Positions 10,885 through 22,401 of a DNA stretch of 64,000 nucleotides are shown piece by piece (positions within the stretch are counted from its first letter, which is position 1; each line of letters starts with the position of its first letter). The DNA is from Rhabdothermincola salaria. Its GTDB lineage: Bacteria; Actinomycetota; Acidimicrobiia; Acidimicrobiales; Acidimicrobilacustridaceae. A model generated the notes under the pieces. It was given only the letters and a program-made list of their open reading frames with translations. It was not told the origin of the DNA and made no database searches. A program made the translations under genes and the position numbers. The DNA is taken from assembly GCF_021246445.1 (NCBI RefSeq), contig NZ_JAJQXW010000003.1:124001-188000 (forward strand), read 5' to 3'.

Positions 10885-11229
10885 TCAGTCGCGCTTCTCC
10901 TTGATCTTGGCGGCCTTCCCGACGCGATCGCGCAGGTAGTACAGCTTGGCCCGGCGCACGTCGCCGCGCGAGACGACCTCGATCTTCTGCACGATCGGGG
11001 AGTGGACGGGGAAGGTGCGCTCGACACCCACGCCGAAGCTGACCTTGCGCACGGTGAACGTCTCGCGCACACCGTCGCCCTGGCGACGGATGACCGCCCC
11101 CTGGAAGACCTGGACCCGCTCGCGGGTGCCCTCGACCACGCGGACGTGGACCTTCAGGGTGTCGCCGGGCGCGAAGTCGGGGATGTCGTCGCGGAGGCTC
11201 TGGAGATCGACGAGGTCGGTGGCGTTCAT
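10885..11229 (-). CDS. rplS: 50S ribosomal protein L19
   Basis: Large-subunit protein at the 30S-50S interface. The 114-residue product has the L19 signatures [30 protein letters not shown] and the C-terminal [20 protein letters not shown]. Length is normal. It follows trmD in the common rpsP-rimM-trmD-rplS order, but the 163-bp gap with its own promoter and a hairpin suggests it is also transcribed alone. Confidence 0.97.
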   Translation of the reverse strand: MNATDLVDLQSLRDDIPDFAPGDTLKVHVRVVEGTRERVQVFQGAVIRRQGDGVRETFTVRKVSFGVGVERTFPVHSPIVQKIEVVSRGDVRRAKLYYLRDRVGKAAKIKEKRD

Positions 11230-11320
11230 CGCAGCGTTTCCTGGCGTGCAAGCCGATCGGCCCGGGTGGCTCGAACGGACGTCGTGGCGGACCCCAGCAA
11301 GTGGATCCGAGGGACCCTGA

Positions 11321-11350
11321 AGGATAGGCCGCTCGTCCGAGAAGCAGCAA
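11321..11350 (-). promoter_or_regulatory. Promoter of rplS
   Basis: Minus-strand TTGCTG (11345-11350), 18-bp spacer, TATCCT (11321-11326). It leaves a leader of about 85 nt before the rplS ATG, a size compatible with ribosomal-protein feedback, although I cannot assign a structure. Confidence 0.6.
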
Positions 11351-11361
11351 AGCCGCCGGTC

Positions 11362-11377
11362 GCAGCGGGCCCGCTGC
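11362..11377 (-). terminator. Palindromic hairpin after trmD
   Basis: GCAGCGGGCCCGCTGC is a perfect 16-nt palindrome 15 nt beyond the trmD stop. It is placed to end the rpsP-khpA-rimM-trmD transcript just before the rplS promoter. Confidence 0.4.
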
Positions 11378-11392
11378 CGGCCCGGTGCCCGC

Positions 11393-12151
11393 TCACGGCT
11401 CGCCCGGCGAGGCCTCGGACTCGTGGCGGAACCACTCGAGCAGGGCGGCCTCGTCGTCGGTGAGGCCGCCGCGGGCCGCGATGAGGTCGGGTCGGTGCTC
11501 GAGGGTCCGCGCCAGCGAGGCGGCCCGACGCCAGCGGGCGACCCTGGCGTGATCGCCCGAGCGCAGCACGGCGGGGACCCCCAGATCACGGAAGACGGCG
11601 GGCTTGGTGAACTGCGGATACTCGAGCAAGCCGTCGCTGAACGACTCGTCGCCCCCGGAGGCAGCGTTGCCCATGACCCCGGGCACCAGCCGGCCGACCG
11701 CCTCGAGCACCACCATGGCCGCCACCTCGCCGCCCCCGAGGACGTAGTCGCCGATGGACAGCTCGCCGTCGCAGAGGTGGGTGCGCACCCGGTCGTCGAC
11801 GCCCTCGTAGCGGCCGCACAGCAGCGAGAACCCGCCCGAGGCCGCCAGCTCCGCCGCGAGGGGCTGGTCGAGACGTCGGCCCCCGGGGCCGAGGAGGAAC
11901 AGGGGCCGGGGCGGGTCGACGGCTTCGACCGAGGCGAAGATCGGCTCGGGGCGCAGCACCATGCCGGCCCCACCCCCGAACGGGGTGTCGTCGACGGTGC
12001 GGTGCACGTCGGTCGTGTGCTCGCGCAGGTCGTGGGTGCGCACGTCGAGCAGCCCCCGCGCCCGGGCCCGGCCGAGCAGGCTCTCGGCCGCGAAGGCCTC
12101 GACCATCTCGGGGAAGATCGTGAACACGTCGACCCGGCAGGCGTCGGCCAT
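11393..12151 (-). CDS. trmD: tRNA (guanine37-N1)-methyltransferase
   Basis: SAM-dependent SPOUT methyltransferase that forms m1G37 next to the anticodon and prevents +1 frameshifting. Of 252 residues, the trefoil-knot motifs are [13 protein letters not shown] near 108 and [11 protein letters not shown] near 128 (family usually SIGDYVLTGGE), followed by [10 protein letters not shown]. The N-terminus [14 protein letters not shown] is also typical. The gene starts 10 bases after the rimM stop and belongs to the rpsP-khpA-rimM-trmD operon. Confidence 0.96.
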   Translation of the reverse strand: MADACRVDVFTIFPEMVEAFAAESLLGRARARGLLDVRTHDLREHTTDVHRTVDDTPFGGGAGMVLRPEPIFASVEAVDPPRPLFLLGPGGRRLDQPLAAELAASGGFSLLCGRYEGVDDRVRTHLCDGELSIGDYVLGGGEVAAMVVLEAVGRLVPGVMGNAASGGDESFSDGLLEYPQFTKPAVFRDLGVPAVLRSGDHARVARWRRAASLARTLEHRPDLIAARGGLTDDEAALLEWFRHESEASPGEP

Positions 12152-12161
12152 CGACAGGGTC

Positions 12162-12641
12162 CTAGCCGTCGAGGAGGTCGAAGAGCCCGGCCGGCACGTC
12201 GACGACGACGCGACCGGCAGGCGTGTGCTCGACCACGAAGGTCAGCGGCACCAGGGCCCCCGTGTCGAGCACCAGCAGGTCGCTCGCCGGGTTCTCCTGC
12301 ACGGCCTCGACCCGGCCCCGGGACGTGCCGTCGGCCTCGACGACCTCGGCACCGACGAGCTCGTGCACCCACAGGGCGTCGGGGTCGGTGTCGGCGATGG
12401 ACTCGGCCCGCAGCACGGCACCCACGATGGCATCGGTGTCCTCGCGCCGCGAGAACCCGTCGAACGCCACGATCCAGCGATGGTGGTGCGGGGTGGAGGA
12501 GACCACCACGACCTCACGGTCGCCGGCCACCAGCCGTGCCCCCTCGGCCACCCGCGCCTTCTCGGTGGTCGTCAGCGTGACGACCACCTCACCGCGCAGG
12601 CCATGGGGCTTGTCGACCTTGCCCACCTCGAGGAGGGTCAT
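12162..12641 (-). CDS. rimM: Ribosome maturation factor RimM
   Basis: Assists 16S 3'-domain maturation and binds S19. The 159-residue product begins [20 protein letters not shown], the usual RimM start, and ends in the PRC-barrel domain with [16 protein letters not shown] and [12 protein letters not shown] preferred ATG 12641 to the TTG at 12662, which would overlap the khpA end and add seven non-conserved residues. Position between khpA and trmD is standard. Confidence 0.93.
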   Translation of the reverse strand: MTLLEVGKVDKPHGLRGEVVVTLTTTEKARVAEGARLVAGDREVVVVSSTPHHHRWIVAFDGFSRREDTDAIVGAVLRAESIADTDPDALWVHELVGAEVVEADGTSRGRVEAVQENPASDLLVLDTGALVPLTFVVEHTPAGRVVVDVPAGLFDLLDG

Positions 12642-12654
12642 CGGGCCGCTCGCC

Positions 12655-12954
12655 TCAGTCAACGAACTCCACGTCGAGCTCGAGGCCGTCGCGGACGGCA
12701 GCCGCGCGCACGACGGTGCGGATCGACTGCGCGACCCGGCCCCGCTTGCCGATGACCCGGCCCATGTCGCCGTCGCCGACGTGCACGTTCAGCGCGGGGC
12801 GCCGGCCACGGTCGTCGAGCTCGACGGAGACGGCGTCGGGGTCCTCGACCAGCGCCTTGACGACGTACTCGAGCACCGTGCGGGCGGTGGTGGCGTCGAC
12901 CGCGCCGTCGTCGGCTCCGGACTCGGTGGTGTCGGTGGTGTCGGCCTCGCTCAC
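12655..12954 (-). CDS. khpA: KH-domain RNA-binding protein KhpA
   Basis: Single KH domain protein of 99 residues that, in Gram-positive bacteria, pairs with KhpB/Jag and binds RNA. The KH core is in residues about 26-99 with the GxxG loop as IGKRG and the flanking VIGKRGRVAQSIRTVVRAAA. It has a 24-residue acidic N-terminal extension (MSEADTTDTTESGADDG) not present in short homologues. The GTG start overlaps the rpsP stop by 4 bp (GTGA), indicating translational coupling. Confidence 0.93.
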   Translation of the reverse strand: MSEADTTDTTESGADDGAVDATTARTVLEYVVKALVEDPDAVSVELDDRGRRPALNVHVGDGDMGRVIGKRGRVAQSIRTVVRAAAVRDGLELDVEFVD

Positions 12955-13214
12955 GACGCGGTGCCGGCGAAGTCGTCCATCGCCCCGGAGATCTTGAGGA
13001 GCTTGGCCACGGCCTCGGTGGGCTGGGCGCCCTTCTTCAGCCAGGCGACGGCCTTGTCGTTGTCGACGGTGATGGCCGACGGCTCCCGGCGGGGGTCGTA
13101 GTGACCCAGGATCTCGATGAACCGGCCGTTGCGAGGTGACCGCGCATCAGCGGCCACGATGCGATACGTCGGCTGCTTGGTCTTTCCCATCCGCATGAGG
13201 CGGAGCTTTACCAC
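12951..13214 (-). CDS. rpsP: 30S ribosomal protein S16
   Basis: Early-assembly protein of the 30S subunit. The 87-residue product begins VVKLRLMRMGKTKQPTYRIV, the canonical S16 N-terminus, and includes IEILGHYDPRR. GTG 13214 is chosen because it aligns with known S16 starts; the frame extends upstream without homology. Its stop is overlapped by khpA. The 139-bp region upstream, to ffh, holds no gene and no promoter I can name with confidence. Confidence 0.96.
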   Translation of the reverse strand: MVKLRLMRMGKTKQPTYRIVAADARSPRNGRFIEILGHYDPRREPSAITVDNDKAVAWLKKGAQPTEAVAKLLKISGAMDDFAGTAS

Positions 13215-13353
13215 GGCGTTCTTCTCTCTACTCGTTGTCGTCGACGGCGACGGGGTACCCGGCGCACGGTGCCCGGGCACGGCGCACAGGAGACGGACAA
13301 TGGTGTGGCACGCGCCCGGTGCGGGGCAAGTCCGTCGGCCGAGACTAGCTGGA

Positions 13354-14876
<1,523 letters not shown>

Positions 14877-14877
<1 letters not shown>

Positions 14878-15419
14878 CAGGCGTCGCCGCTGGTGTCGGA
14901 GGCATCGTCGCCGGCGGTCTCGCCGAGCACGTGGGAGACCTCGGCGTCGAGGGCGGCGGTCTCCGGGTCGAGCTCGGTGTCGCCGGCCTCGACCTCGTCG
15001 ACGGTGACCGTCTCGGTGACCACGGTGCCGTCGGCGGTCTCCTCGGTGACGACGACGTCGTCGATCACCATGGTGCCGTCGGCGGTCTCGGCGACCACGA
15101 CGGTCTCGTCGACGCTGACCGAGCCGACCTGGTCGGAGCGGTCGCGGGACGGGCTCCACGCCGACCCGGAGGCGTCGTCGCCCGACGGCGTCGAGGGCCC
15201 GAGCCGCCGGCCGATGGCGATGCCGCCGGCGACACCCAGGGCCAACACCACGAGGGCCTTCAGCCCGAGGGCCCGACCGGCGACGACGCTGCCCTTCACG
15301 GGCAGCGCGCCGGCCTTGTAGCCGGTCTTGAAGGTGAAGCCCACGGTGGCCAGCACCAGCTTCACGGGGAGCACGACCAGACGGACGAGCACCTTGACGG
15401 GGACGGTGATGAGCTTCAC
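14877..15419 (-). CDS. Unknown membrane protein coupled between ftsY and ffh
   Basis: No family recognised. Of 180 residues, 1-50 are basic and amphipathic with a repeated PVK pattern (VPVKVLVRLVVLPVKLVLATV), residues about 53-70 (LKALVVLALGVAGGIAIG) form one membrane helix, and 75-180 are a strongly acidic Thr/Val/Glu/Asp tail with two imperfect copies of VVV-x-ETADGT near 107 and 123. The tail has very few basic residues. Both ends overlap neighbours: GTGA with ftsY and TGATG with ffh, so it is made in step with the two SRP GTPases. Topology is uncertain; if the basic N-terminus is inside, the acidic tail would be outside. A role in membrane targeting is suggested only by position. Confidence 0.75.
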
Positions 15420-16615
15420 GAGAACAGTGCCTCCACGAATTCGTCGGCATCGAAGGGAACCAGGTCGTCGGCACCCTCACCGAGACCCACCAGCTTGACC
15501 GGGATTCCTAGCTGTGTCTGGATGGCCACGACGATCCCGCCCTTGGCCGAGCCGTCGAGCTTGGTGAGGACCACGCCGGTGACCTCGACGGCCTCGGTGA
15601 ACTGGCTGGCCTGCACCAACCCGTTCTGGCCGGTCGTGGCGTCGAGCACCAGCAACACCTCGGTCACGGTACCGGCACCCTTGTCGGACACCCGACGGAC
15701 CTTGCGCAGCTCGTCCATGAGGTTGACCTTGGTGTGCAACCGTCCGGCGGTGTCGGCCAGCACCAGGTCGGCGTCTCGGGCGGCGGCGGCCTCGACGGCG
15801 TCGAAGATGACGGCGCTGGGGTCGCCCCCCTCGCTGCCTCGGACCAGGTGGGCGCCCGAGCGTTCGGCCCACATGCCGAGCTGCTCGGCCGCCGCGGCCC
15901 GGAAGGTGTCGCCGGCGGCCATGACCACGCTGTGGCCGGCGTCGGCCTCGCGCTTGCCCAGCTTGCCGATGGTGGTGGTCTTGCCCACCCCGTTCACCCC
16001 GACGAAGAGCCACACGGTGGGGCCGGCGCCGTCGGCGAGGGCCAGATCGAGCTCGAACCCGCCGAGGCGGGCCTTCAGCTCGGCCTTGAGGGCCTCGAGG
16101 AGCTGGGCGCCGTCGGTGAGGCCTTGGGCCTTCACCTGGGTCCGCAGGTGGTCGAGGAGATCCTGGGTGGCCTCGACGCCCACGTCGGCGCGGATGAGGG
16201 CCTCCTCGAGCTCGTCCCAGGTGTCCTCGTCGATCTTGGTGCGACCGGTGAGCGACCCGACGTAGCCCGAGAGCAGGCCCCGGGCCTTGCCCAGCCGGTC
16301 GCGGAAGCGGGGCCGGACGACCTCGGGCGGTTCGACGAGCGCGGCCGCCGCAGCTGCCTCGGCCTCGGCGATGACGGCCGCTTCGTCCTCGGTGACGGTG
16401 TCCGGTGCCGGGGGTTCGTCGACCACCGGCCCGGCCGAGTCGGTCGGGGGCTCCTCGACCAGCGTGCCGGTCGCCGCCTCGGGCGGCACGGCCCGCCGTG
16501 GCGGCGGCTCTTCGAGGGTGGACTGATCGCGGCGCCGGCTCCGCACGAGGGCGAAGCCGGTACCGAACAGCACGCCGAGGACGGCGATGGCGACGAGGAT
16601 GACGACGAGTTCCAT
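15416..16615 (-). CDS. ftsY: SRP receptor FtsY
   Basis: Membrane-associated GTPase that docks SRP-ribosome complexes at the translocon. The 399-residue product has an N-terminal membrane helix (VVILVAIAVLGVLFGTGFALV, 21 residues of which the core is within 3-23), an acidic/proline linker to about 100 and the NG domain with GVNGVGKTTTIGKL, DTAGRLHTK and TKLDGSAKGG. A -10-like TAGGCT at 16625-16630 ends 9 nt before the ATG, which suggests a leader of only a few bases. Its stop overlaps the next gene by 4 bp. Confidence 0.96.
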   Translation of the reverse strand: MELVVILVAIAVLGVLFGTGFALVRSRRRDQSTLEEPPPRRAVPPEAATGTLVEEPPTDSAGPVVDEPPAPDTVTEDEAAVIAEAEAAAAAALVEPPEVVRPRFRDRLGKARGLLSGYVGSLTGRTKIDEDTWDELEEALIRADVGVEATQDLLDHLRTQVKAQGLTDGAQLLEALKAELKARLGGFELDLALADGAGPTVWLFVGVNGVGKTTTIGKLGKREADAGHSVVMAAGDTFRAAAAEQLGMWAERSGAHLVRGSEGGDPSAVIFDAVEAAAARDADLVLADTAGRLHTKVNLMDELRKVRRVSDKGAGTVTEVLLVLDATTGQNGLVQASQFTEAVEVTGVVLTKLDGSAKGGIVVAIQTQLGIPVKLVGLGEGADDLVPFDADEFVEALFS

Positions 16616-16686
16616 GACCGGGCCAGCCTACTGACGGCCCGCGGGACCCGACGCGGGCCGGGTCGGCCCCGGACCCGTCGCCGGGG

Positions 16687-18051
16687 TCAGCCCCCGAGCG
16701 TCCCGAGGGTGACGTCGACGGTGAGGGTCTCGCCCCCACGCTCGAGGGTCACGGTCACCTCGTCACCGGGGGTGTAGGCGCTGATGACGCCCCGGAGCTG
16801 GTCGAACGACCGGATCTCCTCGTCGTCGACGGCGACGATGTTGTCGTCGGCCCGGATCCCGGCGGCCTCGGCCGGGCCACCCGGGGTGACGCTCTGCACG
16901 TAGGCCCCGGCATCGCCCGACGGGGTGGCGCTGGGCCCGGTGAGGCCCAGACCGGCCTTGGCCGTCGACTCGCCGGCGACGATCTTGGCGGCGACGTCGA
17001 GGACCGTGTCGACGGGGATGGCGAAGCCGATCCCGTTGTTCTCGCCGGACTGGCTGAAGATGGCGGTGTTGATGCCGATCAGGGCTCCGTTGCGGTCGAC
17101 CAGCGCCCCGCCGGAGTTGCCCGGGTTGATGGACGCATCGGTCTGGATCATGTTCACGGCGATGCCCATGTTGTTGTCGACGGGGCGGTCGACGGCGGAC
17201 ACGATCCCGGCGGTCACCGTCTGGTCGAGGCCGAACGGGCTGCCGAGCGCCACCGCGGACTGGCCGACCACCGGCTCGGTCTCGGCGATGGCGACGGCGG
17301 GCAGGTCGTCGGCGTTCACCCGGACCACCGCGACGTCGGTCCCGGTGTCGGCACCCAGCACCCGGCCCTCGAGCGCTCGGCCGTCGGCGGCGCGCACGGT
17401 GACGGTGGAGGCGGAACCGACGACGTGGGCGTTGGTGAGGATCAGCCCGTCGCGGTAGACCACCCCGGAGCCGAGGCCGTTGCTCGGCTCGATCTGCACG
17501 ACCGAGGGCCCCACTGCGGCGGCGACCGCAGCGAGCGGCTCGACGTCGGGATCGATGGTGACGTCGGGGACGGTGGCCACGGGAGCCGGGTTGCGCACCA
17601 CCGGTGTGGCGGCGTCGTCCTCGGTGAGGGCCGCCACCCCGACGCCGGCGAGCACGAGGACGCCCGCACCGAGGGTGGCCCCGACGGCCCGAGCCAGCCG
17701 ACGCGGACGGCGCGGCGGGGTGGGTTCACCCGGTGCCGGCCACGTGGTCGGCGGGTGGGGCGGCGGTGGGGGTGGCGGGATGGCGCCGTAGGCCGACGCC
17801 GCATCGGCGGGGCCCGCCGGCGGCGCCGGCTCGGACCAGGGCGGCAGCACGACACGAGTGGGTTCGACGTTCGTCGGCCACGCGGGGTTGGGCGGCGCCG
17901 GAGGTCCTTCAGCCGAAGGGCCCCGACCGGCCGGCTCGCCACCCGCAGGCTCCTCCAACGTGGGGGCGCTGCTCGGATCGCTCCCTGGGAAGGGCGAGCC
18001 GGGGCCCGGGGCGACGGGAGGCTCGGTAGGGGGGTTCTGGTCCCAGGTCAT
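16687..18051 (-). CDS. HtrA/DegP-like membrane serine protease with PDZ domain
   Basis: Envelope quality-control protease of 454 residues. Residues 1-115 are a proline-rich cytoplasmic segment, 119-141 a membrane helix, about 170-360 a trypsin fold with catalytic triad H209 (TNAHVV), D239 (TDVAVV) and S313 (GNSGGA), and about 370-454 a PDZ domain. ATG 18051 is chosen over an upstream in-frame start because of the ribosome site (GGAG, 8 nt away) and the conserved MTWDQ beginning. It lies just downstream of a response regulator and sensor kinase, as pepD does behind mprAB in mycobacteria, so it is a likely regulon member. Confidence 0.93.
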   Translation of the reverse strand: MTWDQNPPTEPPVAPGPGSPFPGSDPSSAPTLEEPAGGEPAGRGPSAEGPPAPPNPAWPTNVEPTRVVLPPWSEPAPPAGPADAASAYGAIPPPPPPPHPPTTWPAPGEPTPPRRPRRLARAVGATLGAGVLVLAGVGVAALTEDDAATPVVRNPAPVATVPDVTIDPDVEPLAAVAAAVGPSVVQIEPSNGLGSGVVYRDGLILTNAHVVGSASTVTVRAADGRALEGRVLGADTGTDVAVVRVNADDLPAVAIAETEPVVGQSAVALGSPFGLDQTVTAGIVSAVDRPVDNNMGIAVNMIQTDASINPGNSGGALVDRNGALIGINTAIFSQSGENNGIGFAIPVDTVLDVAAKIVAGESTAKAGLGLTGPSATPSGDAGAYVQSVTPGGPAEAAGIRADDNIVAVDDEEIRSFDQLRGVISAYTPGDEVTVTLERGGETLTVDVTLGTLGG

Positions 18052-18142
18052 CGGAGGTGCTCCTCGGGTTCGCAGGGGATGCGAGGGGTCGGACAGCGGC
18101 ACGCTTGCGCCGGCAAGGACAACCTACGGAGCCCTCCGCAAA

Positions 18143-18160
18143 GCCCGGCGAAAGCCGGGC
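18143..18160 (-). terminator. GAAA-loop hairpin between sensor kinase and htrA
   Basis: GCCCGGC and GCCGGGC form a 7-bp stem around a plus-strand GAAA loop. In the minus direction it lies 34 nt past the kinase stop and is followed by TTT, so it may be a weak terminator or attenuator separating the kinase from htrA. Confidence 0.4.
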
Positions 18161-18194
18161 GAAGGATGGGTGAAAGTGGTGGGTGAGCGCGAGG

Positions 18195-19481
18195 TCAGAC
18201 CCCGGGGATGGGCGTCGGCGTCGAGAGCGCCGGCAGCCACAGGGCGAAGGCCGCGCCGGCGCCTGGCTCCGACGCCAGCTTCACCTCGCCGCCGTGGGCC
18301 TCGGCGGTCTGGCGCACGATCGTGAGCCCCAGCCCGCTGCGACCCTGCTCCCGCCCCTCCTTGGGGTCCCCCCGCCAGAAGCGCTGGAAGACCCGGTCGT
18401 GGTCAGCGGGATCGATGCCGGGTCCCTCGTCCTCCACCGACAGCCACACCCATGGCCCCTCCCGACCGGCCCGCACCCGGATGGTGGAGCCCACCGGCGA
18501 GTGGCGCACGGCGTTGGCCAGCAGGTTGGCCAACGCCTGGCGCAGGGCCAGGCGGTCGCCGAGCACCCACAGCCCGGGGTCGGCGCTCTGGGCCAGGTGC
18601 AGCCCGCGAGACTGGGCGAAGGCCTCGAACTCGTCCGAGGCATCGGCCACGAGCAGCCCGGCATCGACCGGCTCCCGTTCGAGTGACAGGGTGCCCTTGC
18701 GGGCGTACACCAACAGATCGTCGACCAGGCGCGACATCCGCTCGGTCGAGCGCTCGACGACCTCGGCGGTGCGCCGCAGGTCGTCGGCCCCGGCATCGGG
18801 GTCGGCCAGGGTCACCTCGAGGTTCGTGCGGATGACCGCGAGCGGATTTCGCAGCTCGTGGCTGGCCTCGTGGATGAACTGTCGTTGCCCCTCGAAGGCG
18901 TCGTCGATGCGTCCGAGCATCTCGTCGAAGGTGTCGGCCAGTCGCCTGAGCTCGTCGTCGGGCCCACCGAGGTCGATGCGACGGGACAGGTCGCTGGCCT
19001 GGATCTCACGGACGGTCGCGGTGATCTGGCCGATGGGGCGCAGCATGCGCCCGCTCACCAGCCAGCCGACCGCCAGGCTCACGAAGAAGAGACCGAGCAG
19101 GGCCCCGAAGGACCAGACCCGCAGCGTCTCCAGAGCGCGCTCGTAGGCCCGGTTCTCGATGAGGGCCACCTCGTCGAGGCGCAGCAGGGGCGGCCGGCCG
19201 GGAAGCTCGAAGATGGTGCCCACGGTCTGGTTCTCGAGCGTGTAGCGCAGGCCCATGTAGATCGACGCGACCACCAGTGCGGCCAGCCCGAACACGACGG
19301 TGGAGTACACGAGCGTGAGCCGGAATCGGACCGAGCCGGCCCAGGGCGGCAGCCGGTCGGCCAGGCGCACGCCACGCGAGTGGAGCCGGGTGCGGACCTC
19401 GACCTGCGGGTGCTCGCCGGTGACCGGCGGGGTCGAGGCCGCCGGAGGGGTGCCCGGCGGGGGGCCCACCGACGTGCTCAT
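18195..19481 (-). CDS. Two-component sensor histidine kinase
   Basis: Membrane sensor of 428 residues. Two membrane helices at about 53-76 and 123-145 flank a short extracytoplasmic loop of some 45 residues, followed by a HAMP domain, a HisKA dimerisation domain with phospho-acceptor H208 in HEASHELRNP, and HATPase with N (LLANAVRHSP), DEGPGI and GLGLTIV boxes. The start overlaps the response-regulator stop by 4 bp. Order regulator-kinase-HtrA resembles mprA-mprB-pepD, an envelope-stress system, although the small sensor loop gives no ligand clue. Confidence 0.92.
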   Translation of the reverse strand: MSTSVGPPPGTPPAASTPPVTGEHPQVEVRTRLHSRGVRLADRLPPWAGSVRFRLTLVYSTVVFGLAALVVASIYMGLRYTLENQTVGTIFELPGRPPLLRLDEVALIENRAYERALETLRVWSFGALLGLFFVSLAVGWLVSGRMLRPIGQITATVREIQASDLSRRIDLGGPDDELRRLADTFDEMLGRIDDAFEGQRQFIHEASHELRNPLAVIRTNLEVTLADPDAGADDLRRTAEVVERSTERMSRLVDDLLVYARKGTLSLEREPVDAGLLVADASDEFEAFAQSRGLHLAQSADPGLWVLGDRLALRQALANLLANAVRHSPVGSTIRVRAGREGPWVWLSVEDEGPGIDPADHDRVFQRFWRGDPKEGREQGRSGLGLTIVRQTAEAHGGEVKLASEPGAGAAFALWLPALSTPTPIPGV

Positions 19482-20161
19482 CCGTCGGCTTCCAACAGGC
19501 GGTAGCCGCGCCCGATCACGGTCTCGATGGCCGACGGCTCACCGTCCGCCATGAGCTTGCGGCGCAGGGTCCCCACCGTGACCCGCACCGTGTTGGTGAA
19601 CGGGTCGGCATGCTCGTCCCACACGTGCTCGAGCAGCACCTCCTGGGACAGCACCTCCCCGGGCCGGCTCATGAAGTAGCGCAGCAGGGCGAACTCCTTG
19701 GCCGTGAGATCGAGGCGACGATCGCCCCGACGCGCCTCGTGCCGGGCGTCGTCGAGGAAGAGGTCGCGCACCGTGAAGACCGACGACGAGGCGGGGCTGT
19801 CGCGGCGCAGCAACGACCTCACCCTCGCGGTGAGCTCGGGGAAGGCGAAGGGCTTCACCAGGTAGTCGTCGGCGCCGTCGTCGAGCCCGGCGACGCGGTC
19901 CTCGAGGCTGTCGCGCGCCGTCAGCATCAGGACCCGGGGTTGGGGGTCGAGCGGCTCGGCCCGCAGCCGGCGACAGACCTCCCGACCGTCGGTGCCCGGC
20001 ATGGTGAGGTCGAGGCAGACGAGGTCGTAGCCGTTCACCATGGCCTTGGCCAGGGCGTCCTCGCCGTCGTGGGCGACGTCGACCGCGTAGCCCTCGCGAC
20101 GCAGACCCCGCGCCACGGCCTCGGCCAGCTCCACCTCGTCGTCGACCACCAGGATTCGCAC
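19478..20161 (-). CDS. OmpR/PhoB-type response regulator
   Basis: 227 residues: a receiver domain with the acidic pair DDE at 7-9, phospho-acceptor D51 (CLDLTMPG) and the lysine in LVKPFAF, followed by a winged-helix DNA-binding domain ending TVRVTVGTLRRKL and IETVIGRGYRLL. GTG 20161 is the start; the frame stays open far upstream but antisense to moxR. A -10 box 7 nt upstream makes the mRNA leaderless. Pairs with the overlapping sensor kinase; likely controls its own operon and htrA. Confidence 0.93.
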   Translation of the reverse strand: MRILVVDDEVELAEAVARGLRREGYAVDVAHDGEDALAKAMVNGYDLVCLDLTMPGTDGREVCRRLRAEPLDPQPRVLMLTARDSLEDRVAGLDDGADDYLVKPFAFPELTARVRSLLRRDSPASSSVFTVRDLFLDDARHEARRGDRRLDLTAKEFALLRYFMSRPGEVLSQEVLLEHVWDEHADPFTNTVRVTVGTLRRKLMADGEPSAIETVIGRGYRLLEADG

Positions 20162-20168
20162 GCCGCCA

Positions 20169-20174
20169 ACGGTA
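20169..20174 (-). promoter_or_regulatory. -10 box, leaderless response regulator gene
   Basis: TACCGT ends 7 nt before GTG 20161. The rest of the divergent gap (to 20323) includes a 12-bp palindrome CACGGGCCCGTG at 20251-20262, a possible regulator site, and a TACGGT at 20239-20244 that could be the moxR -10. Confidence 0.45.
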
Positions 20175-20323
20175 GAGCCCCGGGGGACCGGCGCGACCTC
20201 ATGGTCGCCCCCATGCCCTCCGGCGGCACGAGGCCCTTTACGGTGGCCTTCACGGGCCCGTGATCCTCTCCCCCGGTGACCAGCCCGACCACGTCCGTCC
20301 CCCTCGCCGAACCGGAGCCCCCC

Positions 20324-21345
<1,022 letters not shown>

Positions 21346-21349
<4 letters not shown>

Positions 21350-22401
21350 ACCGCCCCCTCCCCTCCGGGCCGCCGTCGACCGCTCCACCTCTCGAGGATC
21401 GCCCCCTGATGGTCGGAGGCGGACGCACCCCGGATGCCCCGTCCATCGCCACCACCCCGGCCTCGGAGGTCCTGCGCCGTCTCGAGCTGGCCGTGACCCG
21501 CCGCCTCGACGGGCTGCTCCAGGGCGACCACCGAGGCCTCACACCCGGCCACGGCACCGAGCAGGGCGAGGTGCGCGGCTACCAGCCCGGCGACGACGTG
21601 CGCCGCATCGACTGGAACGTCACCGCCCGCCTCCGCGAGACCCACGTGCGCGACACCGTCGCCGACCGCGAGCTCGAGACCTGGGTGCTGGTCGACACCT
21701 CGGCCAGCCTGGCGTTCGGCTCGGCCCGGGCCGAGAAGCGCGACCTGGCCCTGGCCGCCGTCGCCGCCGTCGGGTTCCTCACCCTGCGCACCGGCAACCG
21801 CATCGGCGCCGTCACCACCGACGGCGCCGGGACCCACGTCACGGTGCCCGCCCGGGGCGGACGGGTGCACGGTCAGGCCCTCCTGCGCCAGGTCCTGGGC
21901 GCGTTCGGACAGCCCCGGCCCGGGGCCGCCGACCTGGGCCCGGCGATGCGACGCCTGGGCGGTCTGGCCCGCCGTCGGGGACTGGTCGTCGTCGTCTCCG
22001 ACTTCCTCGACCCAGGCGAGTGGACGGCCCCGTTGCGCTCGCTGGCCATGCGCCACGACGTCCTCGGGATCGAGATCGTCGACCCGTTGGAGGTCGAGCT
22101 CCCCGACGCGGGATCGGTCCACCTGGTCGACCCCGAGACCGGCGCCGAGCTCGAGGTGCGCACCGACCCCGCCCTGCGCGCCCGCTACGCGGACGCGGCG
22201 CGGTCCCAACGCGCCGACATCGCCCGCCGGCTGCGCACCGCCGGTGCCGACCACCTGCAGCTGCGCACCGATCGGGACTGGCTGCTCGACCTGGCCCGGT
22301 TCGTGTCGCACCGCCGCGACCGGGTCGACGCCCTGTCGCGCGCCGCCGCCCACGGCCACGACGCCACCACGTCCGCCCGCCTCCACGGAGCCTCCCGATG
22401 A
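21346..22401 (+). CDS. DUF58 protein
   Basis: Cytoplasmic partner of MoxR with a VWA-like C-terminal fold; 351 residues from the GTG that overlaps the moxR stop. The family signature GEVRGYQPGDDVRRIDWNVTAR occurs in the first third (conserved RxYxPGDDxRxIDW), followed by ELETWVLVDTSASLAFG, a VWA-type DxSxS site. The first 20-30 residues are poorly conserved and an ATG at 21409 is possible. Its stop overlaps the ATG of the next gene. Unlike many relatives it lacks membrane helices. Confidence 0.9.

Noticed and set aside
10885-12372. A 495-residue version of L19 continuing through trmD and rimM
   Set aside because: Only the last 114 residues are L19; the rest is an out-of-frame reading of trmD and rimM.
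20276-20323. Upstream GTG start for the MoxR protein
   Set aside because: The extra 16 residues are not conserved and no ribosome site precedes the GTG; ATG 20324 has one.
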